Part shown: one piece after another, positions 8,792 through 17,956 of the stretch
Layout of the letters: the number at the start of each line of letters is the position of its first letter
Position numbering within the stretch: position 1 is the first letter of the stretch
Assembly (NCBI RefSeq): GCF_024199925.1
Contig: NZ_JANADR010000001.1
Coordinates: 496,001-560,000 of the forward strand
Reading direction: 5' to 3'
Source: Bradyrhizobium sp. CCGUVB1N3
Lineage (GTDB): Bacteria > Pseudomonadota > Alphaproteobacteria > Rhizobiales > Xanthobacteraceae
DNA length: 64,000 nucleotides
Notes under the pieces: model-generated
The model's database searches: none
Told to the model about the DNA's origin: nothing
What the model saw: only the letters and a program-made list of their open reading frames with translations
Translations under genes and position numbers: made by a program

Positions 8792-9505
8792 GTGGACATG
8801 GACCAGTTGAAGCGACAGGCGGCTGCACGCGCCCTCGAGGAGGTGCGCGACGGCATGCAGCTCGGTCTCGGCACCGGGTCGACGGCCAAGCACTTCGTCG
8901 AGCTGCTCGGCGAGCGTGTGCGCGCCGGCCTCAAGGTGATCGGCGTGCCGACCTCGGAGGCCACGCGTGCCGACGCGGTCCGTTGCGGCGTGCCGCTGAC
9001 CACGCTGGACGAGATCGAGCATCTCGACATCACCGTCGACGGTGCTGACGAAGTCGATCCCGAGCTCAACCTGATCAAGGGCGGCGGCGGCGCGCTGCTC
9101 CGCGAGAAGATCGTCGCAGCTGCTTCCGATCGCATGATCGTGATTGCGGACGACAGCAAATGGGTTGCAACGCTCGGCCGTTTCCCGCTGCCGGTGGAGG
9201 TTATTCCGTTCGGCCTTGGCGCGACACGACGGGCGATCGAGAAGGCATTTGCGCTAACCGGCGTTTCCGGGCAAATGGCGCTCCGCAAGGCCAAGGACGG
9301 CCACGTTTTCGTCACCGATGGTGGCCACTGGATCCTCGATGCCCATCTCGGACGGATCGAGGACCCGGCACGGCTCGCGGTCGCGTTGAGCGCGATCCCC
9401 GGTGTGGTGGAGCATGGACTGTTCATCGGCTTGGCCGGCTCTGCCGTTCTGGCGGGCGGCGAGGGAATCCGCGTGATTGAACGGCGAAAGCCGAAAGGAG
9501 ACTAG
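8792..9505 (+). CDS. rpiA: Ribose-5-phosphate isomerase A
   Basis: This cytosolic enzyme interconverts ribose 5-phosphate and ribulose 5-phosphate in the pentose phosphate pathway. The family signatures are clear: GLGTGSTA (25-32), DGADEVD (83-89, with catalytic acids) and [11 protein letters not shown] (96-106, with catalytic lysine). Length (237) is standard. The start may be this GTG or the ATG two codons on (8798). It is followed after 2 bases by a DUF2059 gene with its own Shine-Dalgarno, and then by gor, so rpiA, DUF2059 and gor probably form an operon. Confidence 0.96.
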   Translation: MDMDQLKRQAAARALEEVRDGMQLGLGTGSTAKHFVELLGERVRAGLKVIGVPTSEATRADAVRCGVPLTTLDEIEHLDITVDGADEVDPELNLIKGGGGALLREKIVAAASDRMIVIADDSKWVATLGRFPLPVEVIPFGLGATRRAIEKAFALTGVSGQMALRKAKDGHVFVTDGGHWILDAHLGRIEDPARLAVALSAIPGVVEHGLFIGLAGSAVLAGGEGIRVIERRKPKGD

Positions 9506-9507
9506 GA

Positions 9508-10038
9508 ATGAAGAGCGTTTTGAAGATGCTGCCCGTGGCCAGCCTCGCCCTGGGAGTCGCCTTGGGACTGGCTTTTGGCGCCGTCCCGGCGGCGGCACAG
9601 CAGGCGGCAGCGCCCAAGGCCTCGCCCGCGGCGATCGCGGCCGCCAAGGAAATCCTGACCATGAAGAACGCCAACGCGCTGTATGCCAACGCCGTCCCCG
9701 GCATGGTGGAGAAGGTCAAGGGCGCGCTGATCGGGCAGAACCTTAACTACCAGAAGGACCTCAACGAGCTGGCACCGGTGGTGGTGCAGCAGCTCGCCGG
9801 CCGCGAGAAGGAGATCGGCGACGGCATGGCGCAGGCCTACGCCGCACAGTTCACCGAGCAGGAGCTCAAGGATCTCGTGACGTTCTACAAGTCTCCTCTG
9901 GGGCAGAAGCTGATTACCGCCGAGCCGCGTGCGATCGAACAGGGCATGGCCTTCACGAATACGTGGGCGCAGAACTTCTCCGAGATCGTCGCGAGCGCGT
10001 TCCGCGCCGAGATGAAGAAGCGCGGCAAGGACATGTGA
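9508..10038 (+). CDS. DUF2059 periplasmic protein
   Basis: This exported 176-residue protein begins with a signal peptide (about 1-31, cleavage after AAA/AQ). Its C-terminal half (FTEQELKDLVTFYKSPLGQKL, about 112-132) is the signature of DUF2059, a helical domain found in many proteobacterial periplasmic proteins. No catalytic motif is visible and the function is unknown. A strong Shine-Dalgarno (AAAGGAGA) precedes the ATG. It lies between rpiA and gor in what looks like one transcript, so an envelope role under oxidative or carbon stress is possible but speculative. Confidence 0.85.
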   Translation: MKSVLKMLPVASLALGVALGLAFGAVPAAAQQAAAPKASPAAIAAAKEILTMKNANALYANAVPGMVEKVKGALIGQNLNYQKDLNELAPVVVQQLAGREKEIGDGMAQAYAAQFTEQELKDLVTFYKSPLGQKLITAEPRAIEQGMAFTNTWAQNFSEIVASAFRAEMKKRGKDM

Positions 10039-10071
10039 CGAGGACGAGAGACAAAGAGGTCGGAGTGGACA

Positions 10072-11460
10072 ATGGCTGAATTCGACGTCGACCTCTTTGT
10101 CATCGGCGGTGGTTCGGGCGGCGTGCGCGCCGCGCGCATCGCGGCCGGTCACGGCGCGCGCGTGATGGTCGCGGAAGAGTACCGCATGGGCGGTACCTGC
10201 GTGATCCGCGGCTGCGTGCCGAAAAAGCTGTTCGTGATCGGATCGCATGTCCGCCACGAGATCGAGGACGCCGCGGGCTTCGGCTGGACCATTCCTCCTG
10301 CGAGCTTCGACTGGCCGACGCTGATCGCCAACAAGGACAAGGAGATCGCGCGGCTCGAGGTGGCCTACACCACGAACGTCGAGAAGTCGGGCGCGCGCAT
10401 CGTCAAGAGCCGCGCGGTGATCGAGGATGCTCACACCATCCGCCTGCTCGAGAACGACAAGACGATCACCGCAAAATACATTTTGATCGCCACTGGCGGC
10501 GCGCCCAACCATGGCGCGGCGATCCCCGGCATCGAGCACGTCATCTCCTCCAACGAGGCGTTTCATCTCAAGACATTGCCGAAGCGGATCGTGATCCAGG
10601 GCGGCGGCTATATCGCGCTGGAATTCGCCGGGATTTTTGCCGGCTTCGGCTCCGACGTCACCGTGATCTATCGCGGCGACAACATCTTGCGGGGCTTTGA
10701 CGACGACGTCCGCGCCCATGTCCGCAGCGAGATGGAAAAGCAGGGGATCACCATCCTGACCGGCTGCACGGTGAGCAAGGTCGATCGTCACGGTGATGAG
10801 TTCACCAGCCATCTGTCGAGCGGCTCGAGCGTTGCCTCCGACCAAGTGATGTTTGCGATCGGCCGCCATCCCGCCGTCGCCAATATGGGCCTCGAGAAGG
10901 CCGGCGTTGCCATCAATCCGAAGAACGGCGGCATCGCGGTCGACGGCTTCTCGAAGAGCTCGGTCGACAGCATCTATGCCATCGGCGACGTCACCCATCG
11001 CCACAATCTGACGCCGGTCGCGATCCGCGAGGGCCACGCCTTCGCTGACACCGTGTTCGGCAAGCGCGAGGTGCGGGTCGACCATTCCAGCATCCCGACC
11101 GCCGTGTTCTCGCAGCCGGAGGTCGGCACCGTCGGCCTCACCGAGACCGAAGCGCGCGCGCAATTCAGCCTCGTCGACATCTACAAGGCAACGTTCCGCC
11201 CGATCAAGGCGACGATGTCCGGCCGCGACACTCGCGTGCTGATGAAGATCATCGTCGATGGCACCTCCGACCGCGTGCTCGGCTGCCACATCGTCGGCGA
11301 TGCCGCCGCCGAGATCATCCAGGCGGTCGCGATCGCCGTGAAGATGAAGGCGACCAAGGCCGACTTCGACGCCACCATGGCGCTGCATCCGACGGCCGCC
11401 GAAGAGCTCGTCACCATGCGCACCCCGACAGCGCGCCACGTGCGGCAGGCGGCGGAGTAG
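10072..11460 (+). CDS. gor: Glutathione-disulfide reductase
   Basis: This FAD- and NADPH-dependent flavoenzyme reduces oxidised glutathione in the cytosol. The FAD-binding GGGSGG (12-17) is followed by the redox-active disulfide in GGTCVIRGCVPKK (C43 and C48). The second nucleotide-binding motif is GGGYIALEFAG (about 176-186), followed by arginine-containing sequence that suits NADPH. The C-terminal HPTAAEELVTM carries the histidine that activates the thiolate of the partner subunit. Length (462) is standard. It ends against a convergent LysR gene, and a GC-rich hairpin lies at the junction. Confidence 0.96.
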   Translation: MAEFDVDLFVIGGGSGGVRAARIAAGHGARVMVAEEYRMGGTCVIRGCVPKKLFVIGSHVRHEIEDAAGFGWTIPPASFDWPTLIANKDKEIARLEVAYTTNVEKSGARIVKSRAVIEDAHTIRLLENDKTITAKYILIATGGAPNHGAAIPGIEHVISSNEAFHLKTLPKRIVIQGGGYIALEFAGIFAGFGSDVTVIYRGDNILRGFDDDVRAHVRSEMEKQGITILTGCTVSKVDRHGDEFTSHLSSGSSVASDQVMFAIGRHPAVANMGLEKAGVAINPKNGGIAVDGFSKSSVDSIYAIGDVTHRHNLTPVAIREGHAFADTVFGKREVRVDHSSIPTAVFSQPEVGTVGLTETEARAQFSLVDIYKATFRPIKATMSGRDTRVLMKIIVDGTSDRVLGCHIVGDAAAEIIQAVAIAVKMKATKADFDATMALHPTAAEELVTMRTPTARHVRQAAE

Positions 11461-11477
11461 GGCGCGCCTTACGCGCC
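11461..11477. terminator. Hairpin at the gor/LysR convergent junction
   Basis: A GGCGCG/CGCGCC stem with a 5-base loop begins right after the gor stop codon and overlaps the last codons of the convergent LysR gene. There is no T-run. It may act as a weak bidirectional stop. Confidence 0.35.
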
Positions 11478-12410
11478 GACCTTGCCGTGGTCGGCGTTCT
11501 CCTGCCGTTCCCGATCGCCGAGCTCGCGCACCAGCTCCTGGAGAAACGACTCCGTATGGGCGGGCAGGACCCGTTCGGCGCGGACATAGACGCCGAGGTC
11601 TGACCACACCGGACTGCCAGCGTTGTCCAGCGGCAGGAATTTGAGCTGTCCGCTCTTCGCAAGGCGGCCGATGCCGATCTGGGTCTGGATCGCAACGCCG
11701 ACGCCGCGCGCCGCCAGCTCGCGCATCAGGTCGATGGAATTGGCCTGCACGGCAGGCTCGGGCGTTTCGGTAAGCTGCGCGATGAGTGGTTGCAGCAGGT
11801 GGTAGATCGACAGCTCCGGAAGTGCGTGGATGATCGGAAAGGCGAGGCACTGCGCCAGCGTCACGGTCCGGCGCCGCGCCAGCGCATGATCGGCGGCGAC
11901 GATCGCCCCTAACCGGAAACGCTTCAGCGCGACCTGGCGCAGATCCTGGGGATGGCGCAGCGCCATGGCGATGCCGATGTCGGCTTCGCCGCGGCTCAGC
12001 GCGTCCAGCACGTCGGCCGATCCCATTACCTGCGTGGTGAAGGTGACGCGGCGGGCGCGGCCGCGATGCGATGCGATCAGGTCAGGCAGGAGCGATTCCG
12101 CGAGCGACTCGATGCAGGCGATGCTCACCGAGCCGCGCCATGTGCCGGACAGTGACTGGACGTCGGAGCGGAAGCGGTCGTGGTCCTGGAGCACGGTCAT
12201 GACGTGCCGAGCCAGCATCTCGCCGACCGTGGTCAGCGTCAGGCCGCGCGCCGTCCGCTCGAACAGCGGCGCGCCGATCTCCTCCTCCAGCTTGAGGACC
12301 TGCCGGCTGACCGCAGACGAGGCGACATTCAGGGTGCGCGCGGCGGCGCGGATCGAGCCGGTCCGGCGCACGGCGTGGAAGTAATAGAGGGCAGGGGCAT
12401 GAAATCGCAT
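11469..12410 (-). CDS. LysR-family transcriptional regulator
   Basis: This 313-residue LysR-type regulator has an N-terminal helix-turn-helix (about 5-62; SIRAAARTLNVASSAVSRQVLKLEEEIG) and a C-terminal effector domain of type II periplasmic-binding fold. GRLAKSGQLKFLPL near residue 260 is a typical effector-domain strand. It is convergent with gor and divergent from a small putative DNA-binding protein across about 120 bases, so that gene may be its target. The effector is not predictable. It belongs to the CbbR/GltC-like broad group rather than to a specific named regulator. Confidence 0.9.
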   Translation of the reverse strand: MRFHAPALYYFHAVRRTGSIRAAARTLNVASSAVSRQVLKLEEEIGAPLFERTARGLTLTTVGEMLARHVMTVLQDHDRFRSDVQSLSGTWRGSVSIACIESLAESLLPDLIASHRGRARRVTFTTQVMGSADVLDALSRGEADIGIAMALRHPQDLRQVALKRFRLGAIVAADHALARRRTVTLAQCLAFPIIHALPELSIYHLLQPLIAQLTETPEPAVQANSIDLMRELAARGVGVAIQTQIGIGRLAKSGQLKFLPLDNAGSPVWSDLGVYVRAERVLPAHTESFLQELVRELGDRERQENADHGKVGA

Positions 12411-12534
12411 CCCCCACTATAGCTGTTGCCGATTCGGCAGCAAGGTGTACGAAATTATGTTCTTTTCGAGAGCAGTCTCCGGCCCTAGTTTTCGGCCGCG
12501 GCCGCCAGGGCGGGCCGAAGAGGGGGATTGGGCG

Positions 12535-13089
12535 GTGGACGGAAAAGGCGCGTGCGCGCTGGAGGCGGCGGAGCCGCATTGTTTGATCGATCGGCGCCGC
12601 GCGGCCGCCTATGTCGGCGTCACCGCCGGCCGCTTCGAGCAAATGGTGCGCGACAACGTCGTGCCGCCGCCGGTCATGGTGGATAGGAGCCGCCGCTGGC
12701 CGGTCGCGGCGCTCGATCTCGTCAGGCAATCGGTCAGCACAGGGGCGATGGAGGCAGCGGTTGCAGTCTCGGAGATCGCGCCTTGCGGCGAATCGATCGA
12801 GCCCTTGCGGGTGCTGCCGGATGAGGCCTGGCTCCAGCAGAAGGCGAGGCTGGTGCAGCGCGTCCGCAGGTCGCTGTTGTCGGGCAACGAGATCCGCGCG
12901 CTACGCGAGTTCAGGGCGCGGCGGCAGAGCGAGATCAGCATGCACGGCTATTATGGAAGCTTCGAAGCGCTGATGGTGCGCGGCTATGTCGTCGAACTCG
13001 CGCGCAAGCCGCCGTCGAGCCGTCCGCTGGTGACCTACCGCCTGACCGAGCTCGGTGAGCAGGTGCTCGCCGCGCTCAGGGACGAGTAG
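12535..13089 (+). CDS. Hypothetical protein with helix-turn-helix-like N-terminus
   Basis: I do not recognise this gene. The predicted 184-residue protein starts at a GTG preceded by AGAGGGGG; an ATG at 12445 would add 30 poorly conserved-looking residues. An early segment (IDRRRAAAYVGVTAGRFEQMVRD) resembles the short MerR/AlpA-type helix-turn-helix used by phage-like excision and DNA-binding proteins. The C-terminal third (LVTYRLTELGEQVLAALRDE) looks like the end of a winged-helix domain. A role in DNA binding is therefore plausible. It is divergent from the LysR gene, and a strong hairpin closes it against the convergent aldehyde dehydrogenase. Confidence 0.6.
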   Translation: MDGKGACALEAAEPHCLIDRRRAAAYVGVTAGRFEQMVRDNVVPPPVMVDRSRRWPVAALDLVRQSVSTGAMEAAVAVSEIAPCGESIEPLRVLPDEAWLQQKARLVQRVRRSLLSGNEIRALREFRARRQSEISMHGYYGSFEALMVRGYVVELARKPPSSRPLVTYRLTELGEQVLAALRDE

Positions 13090-13093
13090 GGGA

Positions 13094-13117
13094 GCGCGCC
13101 ACGGCCGGATGGCGCGC
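13094..13117. terminator. Bidirectional hairpin between convergent genes
   Basis: A perfect 8-bp GC-rich stem (GCGCGCCA/TGGCGCGC) with an 8-base loop lies between two convergent genes. It has no T-run. Its position supports a shared transcription stop or RNA-end barrier. Confidence 0.45.
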
Positions 13118-13133
13118 CGCCGCTCGGCCGACC

Positions 13134-14585
13134 TCAGAACGGATAATGCCGCGGCCCGGTCTGCACCGTGATCCAGCGCAGCTCCGTGAACTCGTCGATC
13201 GCGGCCTTTCCGCCGAAGCGGCCATAGCCCGAGGCCTTGGTGCCGCCGAACGGCATCTGCGGCTCGTCGTGCACGGTCGGTGCATTGACGTGGCAGATGC
13301 CGGCCTCGATCCGCTTGGCAATTTCGAGCGCGCGTGCGATGTCGCGGCCGAACACCGCGGAGGACAACCCGTACTCCGTGTCATTGGCGATGCGCACGGC
13401 CTCGTCGATGCCGCTGACCCGGACGACCGTGACGACGGGGCCGAAGCTTTCCTCGCCATAGATGCGCATCGCCGGCGTGACGTGATCCACGATCGTCGCG
13501 GGCATGATGGTGCCGTTGCCGCGGCCGCCCGCCGCGATCACCGCGCCCTTGGCGACGGCATCGTCGATCAGGCCGCCGACGCGGTCGCAGGCGGCTTGGC
13601 TCACCAGTGAGCCCAGCACGACATTGCCCTTGCGCGGATCGCCGTAGGGCAGGCCCTTCGCCTTCGCTGCGAATTTGGCGACGAAGGCGTCGGCCACCTT
13701 GTCGTCGACGACGATGCGTTCGGTCGACATGCAGATCTGGCCCTGGTTCATGAATGCCCCGAACGCGGCTGCGTTCACTGCCGCATCAAGATCGGCATCG
13801 TCGAGGATGACGAGCGGGGCCTTGCCGCCGAGCTCGAGGAGCACGCGCTTCAGATGCTTGGCGCAGGCGAGCGCGATCAGGCGGCCGACCCGGGTCGAAC
13901 CGGTGAAGTTCACGCGCCGCACCGCCGGGTGCGCAATCAGGGCTTCGACCACGGCCTGCGCGTCCTCCGGCGCATTGGTCACCACGTTGACGACGCCATC
14001 GCCGAGGCCCGCCTCGGTCAGACAGCTTCCGATCAGCCGGTGCACGCCGGGGCTCATTTCCGAGGCCTTCATCACCACCGTGTTGCCGCAGGCGAGCGGC
14101 ATGGCAACCGAGCGCACGCCGAGAATCACGGGCGCGTTCCACGGCGCGATCCCCAGCACGACGCCGACGGGTTGGCGAAACGCCATCGCGAGATTGTCGG
14201 GCTTGTCGGTCGGGATGATCTCGCCGGAGATCTGCGTCGTCATCGCGGCGGCTTCGCGCAGCATGCCCTCCGCCAGATGCACGTTGAAGCCGGCCCAGCC
14301 TGCGGTGGCGCCGGTCTCGGCGACCATCAGCGCGGTGAAGTCGGGGGCACGTCGCGCGAGGATGTCGGCCGCGGCGCTGAGGCGCTTGCGGCGTTCGGAG
14401 GGCCCGAGCTGCGACCACGCGGGGAACGCGGCCGCGGCCGCATCGGCGGCGCGCATCGCATCGTCGACCGAGGCCGCCGCCACGATGGTTGCGATCTCGC
14501 CGCTGATCGGATTGCGACGTTGGAATGTCCGCTGGTCGCTGGCCGACTGATCTTTGCCGCCGATGAGAAGGTCGATTGCGTTCAT
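13134..14585 (-). CDS. Aldehyde dehydrogenase, salicylaldehyde/vanillin dehydrogenase type
   Basis: This 483-residue NAD(P)-linked aldehyde dehydrogenase has N150 in APWNAP, E251 in LELGGKAP and nucleophile C285 in NQGQICMSTER. The last motif is characteristic of the salicylaldehyde/vanillin/benzaldehyde-type ALDH group. The ATG was chosen because it overlaps the TGA of livF (ATGA); an in-frame ATG 12 bases upstream would lie inside livF. It is the last gene of an ABC-transporter operon, so the likely role is to oxidise an aromatic aldehyde derived from the imported compound. The exact substrate is not known. Confidence 0.88.
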   Translation of the reverse strand: MNAIDLLIGGKDQSASDQRTFQRRNPISGEIATIVAAASVDDAMRAADAAAAAFPAWSQLGPSERRKRLSAAADILARRAPDFTALMVAETGATAGWAGFNVHLAEGMLREAAAMTTQISGEIIPTDKPDNLAMAFRQPVGVVLGIAPWNAPVILGVRSVAMPLACGNTVVMKASEMSPGVHRLIGSCLTEAGLGDGVVNVVTNAPEDAQAVVEALIAHPAVRRVNFTGSTRVGRLIALACAKHLKRVLLELGGKAPLVILDDADLDAAVNAAAFGAFMNQGQICMSTERIVVDDKVADAFVAKFAAKAKGLPYGDPRKGNVVLGSLVSQAACDRVGGLIDDAVAKGAVIAAGGRGNGTIMPATIVDHVTPAMRIYGEESFGPVVTVVRVSGIDEAVRIANDTEYGLSSAVFGRDIARALEIAKRIEAGICHVNAPTVHDEPQMPFGGTKASGYGRFGGKAAIDEFTELRWITVQTGPRHYPF

Positions 14586-15340
14586 GGAGCTCTCCATGGG
14601 TTGCTGGGGGATTGGGCAGTTGCAGGTGCGCGCGCTTTGCCGAGATAGGCACGCTGGACGTCGGGGTTGTTCTTCATCTCGCCGGCCACTCCGGAGCCTG
14701 CGTTGCGGCCCTGTTCGATCAGATAGACGCGGTCGGCGATGTCGAGGCTGGCGCGGGCGTTCTGCTCGACGAGCAGCACGCTGACGCCGCCGGCGCGAAT
14801 CTGCGTCAGCGCACGAAAAACCTCGCGGCTGAGCAGCGGCGAGAGGCCGAGCGATGGCTCGTCCAGCAGCAGGAGAAGAGGATTGGACATCAGGGCGCGC
14901 CCGATCGCGACCATCTGCTGCTCGCCGCCGCTCATGGTCCGTACCGTCTGCGTCATCCGCTCGGTGAGGCGGGGAAACAGTGCCAGGATTTTCGCGAGCC
15001 TGTCCGCTTCTCCGGCGCGGGCCCGGGCGGGGTAGGCGCCGAGCTGGAGGTTCTCTGCAACCGTCAGGTCGCCGAACACGCCGCGCCCTTCGGGCACGAG
15101 CGCGATCCCGCGCTCGACGATCAGATGGACCGGAAGCGCGGTGAGGTCTGCGCCGTCAAAGCATATGCTTGCGCCGGGCGCGGGATCGATGAGGCCGGCG
15201 ATGCTCTTGAGGAGCGTCGACTTGCCCGCGCCGTTTGCGCCAAGGATCGCGACGATCTCGCCGCGGGCAATATCGAGCGTCACGTCGGCGAGCGCCTGAT
15301 GCTTGCCGTAGAAGTGGGAGAGCGCGGCGACCTCAAGCAT
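14582..15340 (-). CDS. livF: ABC transporter ATP-binding protein, LivF type
   Basis: This is the second ATPase of a branched-chain amino acid/aromatic acid-type (HAAT) importer. It has 252 residues, with Walker A GANGAGKS (34-41), signature MSGGEQQM (about 134-141), Walker B LLLLLDEPSLGL and a C-terminal QRAYLG typical of LivF. The ATG at MLEVAALSHFYG overlaps the end of the upstream LivM-LivG fusion gene by 8 bases. A longer reading frame starts within that gene and is rejected. It couples ATP hydrolysis to uptake through LivH and the fused LivM. Confidence 0.93.
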   Translation of the reverse strand: MLEVAALSHFYGKHQALADVTLDIARGEIVAILGANGAGKSTLLKSIAGLIDPAPGASICFDGADLTALPVHLIVERGIALVPEGRGVFGDLTVAENLQLGAYPARARAGEADRLAKILALFPRLTERMTQTVRTMSGGEQQMVAIGRALMSNPLLLLLDEPSLGLSPLLSREVFRALTQIRAGGVSVLLVEQNARASLDIADRVYLIEQGRNAGSGVAGEMKNNPDVQRAYLGKARAPATAQSPSNPWRAP

Positions 15341-17018
15341 CAGCGTCTCCCAGATAGGCGGCCACGACCGTCGGGTCGGACAGGACCGTGTCGGGGACAC
15401 CGTGCGCGATCACGCTGCCCGCATTCATCACGATGCAATGCCCGCACAGCGCGCGGATCGCATCCATGACATGCTCGACCATGATGATGGTCACGCCGCG
15501 GTCGCGCAGCCTGGCGATCAAGGCGATCCCGGTCTCGAGCTCGCTCGGATTGAGGCCGGCGAGCCATTCGTCGAGCAGCACGAGTTGCGGCGCAAGCGCG
15601 AGAGCGCGCGCGAGCTCCAGGCGCTTCTGGTCGATATAGGTCAGCTCGCCGGCGGGCGTATCAAGCATGGTGCCGAGGCCGACGAGATCGAGCAGCTCGC
15701 CGCTGGTCTCCGCTCCGTGGTCCGGTGCCGCCGATCCTCCGCTGAAATAGGCTGCGGCGGCAACGTTCTCTGCGACGGTCAGGTCTGACATCACGCGCAC
15801 GAGCTGGAAGGTGCGGGCAAGCCCGAGCCGGGCGATCCGGTGCGGTCGAAGCCCGCCGATATCCGCGCCGTTGAACCGGATCGCGCCCGACGACGGCACC
15901 AGCGCGCCGGAGAGCATGTTCAGGAGCGTCGTCTTGCCCGAGCCGTTGGGACCGATGATCCCGATGATCTGTCCGCGTGCGACCTCGAAGCTGACCCGAT
16001 CGACTGCGCGCAGCCCGCCGAACGACTTGCCGACGCCGTCGACCCGAAGCAGCGGTCCGCTTTGCTCACTGCCTCCGGCAGGTATGGCATGGTCCGCCGG
16101 TCCATTTCGCCGCCACGGCTTGATCAGCCCGATGACGCCCTTCGGCAGCAGCAGGACGATGATCACGAAGATCGCGCCGAGCACAATGCTGAAATGGTTC
16201 GGCAGCGTCGCTGTGAGGACTTCGAACAGAAGGACGAGGGGAACGACGCCAAGCACCGGGCCAAACAGCGAGCCGGCGCCGCCCAAGAGCGCCATGATGA
16301 CGACCTGGAACGAGATCATCGGATTGAAGGCGATCGACGGATCGATATAGGTCCAGCGCGGCGCCATCACCGCGCCGGTCACTGACATGAAGACGGCGCT
16401 CAGCATGAACACCCCGAGCTTGATCCGCGTCGCGTCGATCCCGGAATGACCGGCGGCGGTCTCGTCGGCACCGATCGCGCGCAGCGCAAGGCCGTAGCGG
16501 GAGCGGCCGAGAAAAAAGCCGGTCAGGAAGACGATGGCGGCGAGGCCGAGAAGCTGCCAGTAGAGAACGTCCTGGGTCACGGCGCTGAAGAGGTAGCGGC
16601 CGACCGATTTGTGGACGTTGACTTCGTACCAGATCACGAGCTGCCGGATGAGCTCCGCAAGTCCGAAGGAAAAGATCACGAAGTAGATGCCGGACAATCG
16701 CAGCGTGGAGAGACCGGTGATGGCAGCGACCAGCGCGCCCAGCGCCGCAGCGGCCAGCAGCACGACCGGCCAGGGCCAGGTCTCGCCCAGCACCGCCGCG
16801 GTGTAGGCGCCGATGCCGAAGAAGGCGACGGTCGCAAGCGAGATGTATCGGGTCGGGCCGGAGAACATCGCCCAGGCGGTCGCCAGGATCGTGAAGTAGA
16901 GGATGCTGATGCCGAGCGCGAGATAGTAGCCGTTGGCATAGAGCGGGTAGGCGACGATGGCCGCGGCGAGGGCACTGCCTGCGCACCATGCGAGCGTTTT
17001 GGTGGGGCTTGCGATCAC
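15333..17018 (-). CDS. Fused LivM-type permease and LivG-type ATPase
   Basis: One 561-residue protein joins a LivM-like permease (about 1-300, eight to ten helices) to a LivG-like ATPase (about 323-561). Walker A is GPNGSGKT (356-363). The region that normally reads LSYGxQRRLEIARAL is LTYIDQKRLELARAL (459-473), so the signature glycine is missing. Walker B is LVLLDEWLAGLN (479-490), with Trp where Pro is usual after DE. Walker A, the Walker B acid and the H-loop (VEHVMD, about 514) are intact. Such permease-ATPase fusions are known in rhizobial importers. The gene overlaps livH and livF by 4 and 8 bases. In a two-ATPase importer a degenerate site can be tolerated, so the protein may still work. 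Confidence 0.92.
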   Translation of the reverse strand: MIASPTKTLAWCAGSALAAAIVAYPLYANGYYLALGISILYFTILATAWAMFSGPTRYISLATVAFFGIGAYTAAVLGETWPWPVVLLAAAALGALVAAITGLSTLRLSGIYFVIFSFGLAELIRQLVIWYEVNVHKSVGRYLFSAVTQDVLYWQLLGLAAIVFLTGFFLGRSRYGLALRAIGADETAAGHSGIDATRIKLGVFMLSAVFMSVTGAVMAPRWTYIDPSIAFNPMISFQVVIMALLGGAGSLFGPVLGVVPLVLLFEVLTATLPNHFSIVLGAIFVIIVLLLPKGVIGLIKPWRRNGPADHAIPAGGSEQSGPLLRVDGVGKSFGGLRAVDRVSFEVARGQIIGIIGPNGSGKTTLLNMLSGALVPSSGAIRFNGADIGGLRPHRIARLGLARTFQLVRVMSDLTVAENVAAAAYFSGGSAAPDHGAETSGELLDLVGLGTMLDTPAGELTYIDQKRLELARALALAPQLVLLDEWLAGLNPSELETGIALIARLRDRGVTIIMVEHVMDAIRALCGHCIVMNAGSVIAHGVPDTVLSDPTVVAAYLGDADA

Positions 17019-17890
17019 GAGGCGGCCCTTCCGAACAGGCCGGTAGGCCGGATGAGCAGAACCGCGAGAAACAGCGCATAAGTGGCGGCAAGCGTCAGGC
17101 CGGGATCGACCAGCCGGGCGACTGCGGTTTCGACGACGCCGAGCATCAGCCCGGCCACGAGCGCGCCCATCACGTTGCCGACGCCGCCCATGATCACGAC
17201 GACGAGCGCCTTCATGGTGAAGACCACGCCCATCGAGGCGTTGAAGGTGAGGAACATGCTGACCAGCACGCCGCCGACCGCCACCAGGCCGCCACCGAAG
17301 GCAAAGGCAAGGCCCGACATCGCCGGCACGTCGATGCCGACCAACCGTGCTGCGTTGCCGTCGACCGCGATGGCGCGGACTGCGGTGCCGACGCGTGTGC
17401 GGGTCAACGCCAGATAGACGGCGATGCCAATCACGGCGGCAAACAGCAGCGCGACGAGCCGGTTGACGGCAAGCGTCGTGCCGAGCACGATGACGGGAAT
17501 GGAAAGATAGCTGTAGCTGTAATACTGGCCACCGAATGCGACGAGCATAATGCCCTGGATGGCGAACAGCACGCCGAACGTCACGAGGATGCTATCGACC
17601 TCCTGCGCGCCTCTGTCCTTGCCGCGTCGCATCAGCTTTTCGAGCAGGAAGCGGTAGAGCAGCCAGTTCAACGCCATCGCGCAGGGCACGGCGAGCAGCA
17701 GCGCCACCAGCGGGCTCAATCCGAGACCGGTGTAGAGAGACAGCGCACCGAACGCGGCCGCGACGAGCGACTCGCCATAGGAGAGATTCATGACGCGCGC
17801 CACGCCGTATTGCAGCGTCAGGCCGAGTGCGATGAGGGCATACATGCCCCCAAGCACGAGGCCCGGCAGGACGATATCGAACAGCAGCAT
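17015..17890 (-). CDS. livH: ABC transporter permease, LivH type
   Basis: This 291-residue membrane protein is the first permease of the HAAT importer. It has about eight hydrophobic segments, and an N-terminal VLGGMYALIALGLTLQYGV that is highly typical of LivH. A conserved GTAVRAIAVDGNAARLVGID segment (about 190-209) marks the cytoplasmic coupling loop that contacts the ATPase. It lies between the binding-protein gene and the LivM-LivG fusion, with 66 bases and a 4-base overlap respectively. It forms the channel together with the fused LivM half. Confidence 0.93.
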   Translation of the reverse strand: MLLFDIVLPGLVLGGMYALIALGLTLQYGVARVMNLSYGESLVAAAFGALSLYTGLGLSPLVALLLAVPCAMALNWLLYRFLLEKLMRRGKDRGAQEVDSILVTFGVLFAIQGIMLVAFGGQYYSYSYLSIPVIVLGTTLAVNRLVALLFAAVIGIAVYLALTRTRVGTAVRAIAVDGNAARLVGIDVPAMSGLAFAFGGGLVAVGGVLVSMFLTFNASMGVVFTMKALVVVIMGGVGNVMGALVAGLMLGVVETAVARLVDPGLTLAATYALFLAVLLIRPTGLFGRAAS

Positions 17891-17956
17891 GAAGCGGTGT
17901 CCTGTTGGCGCTCCGGCGGGCAGGTCTTGCGGCGAGACCTGCCTGCCGGGTTGGCG

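Noticed and set aside
9502..11850. 782-codon open frame antisense to the DUF2059 gene and gor
   Set aside because: It overlaps clearly coding gor in full and has no recognisable motif.
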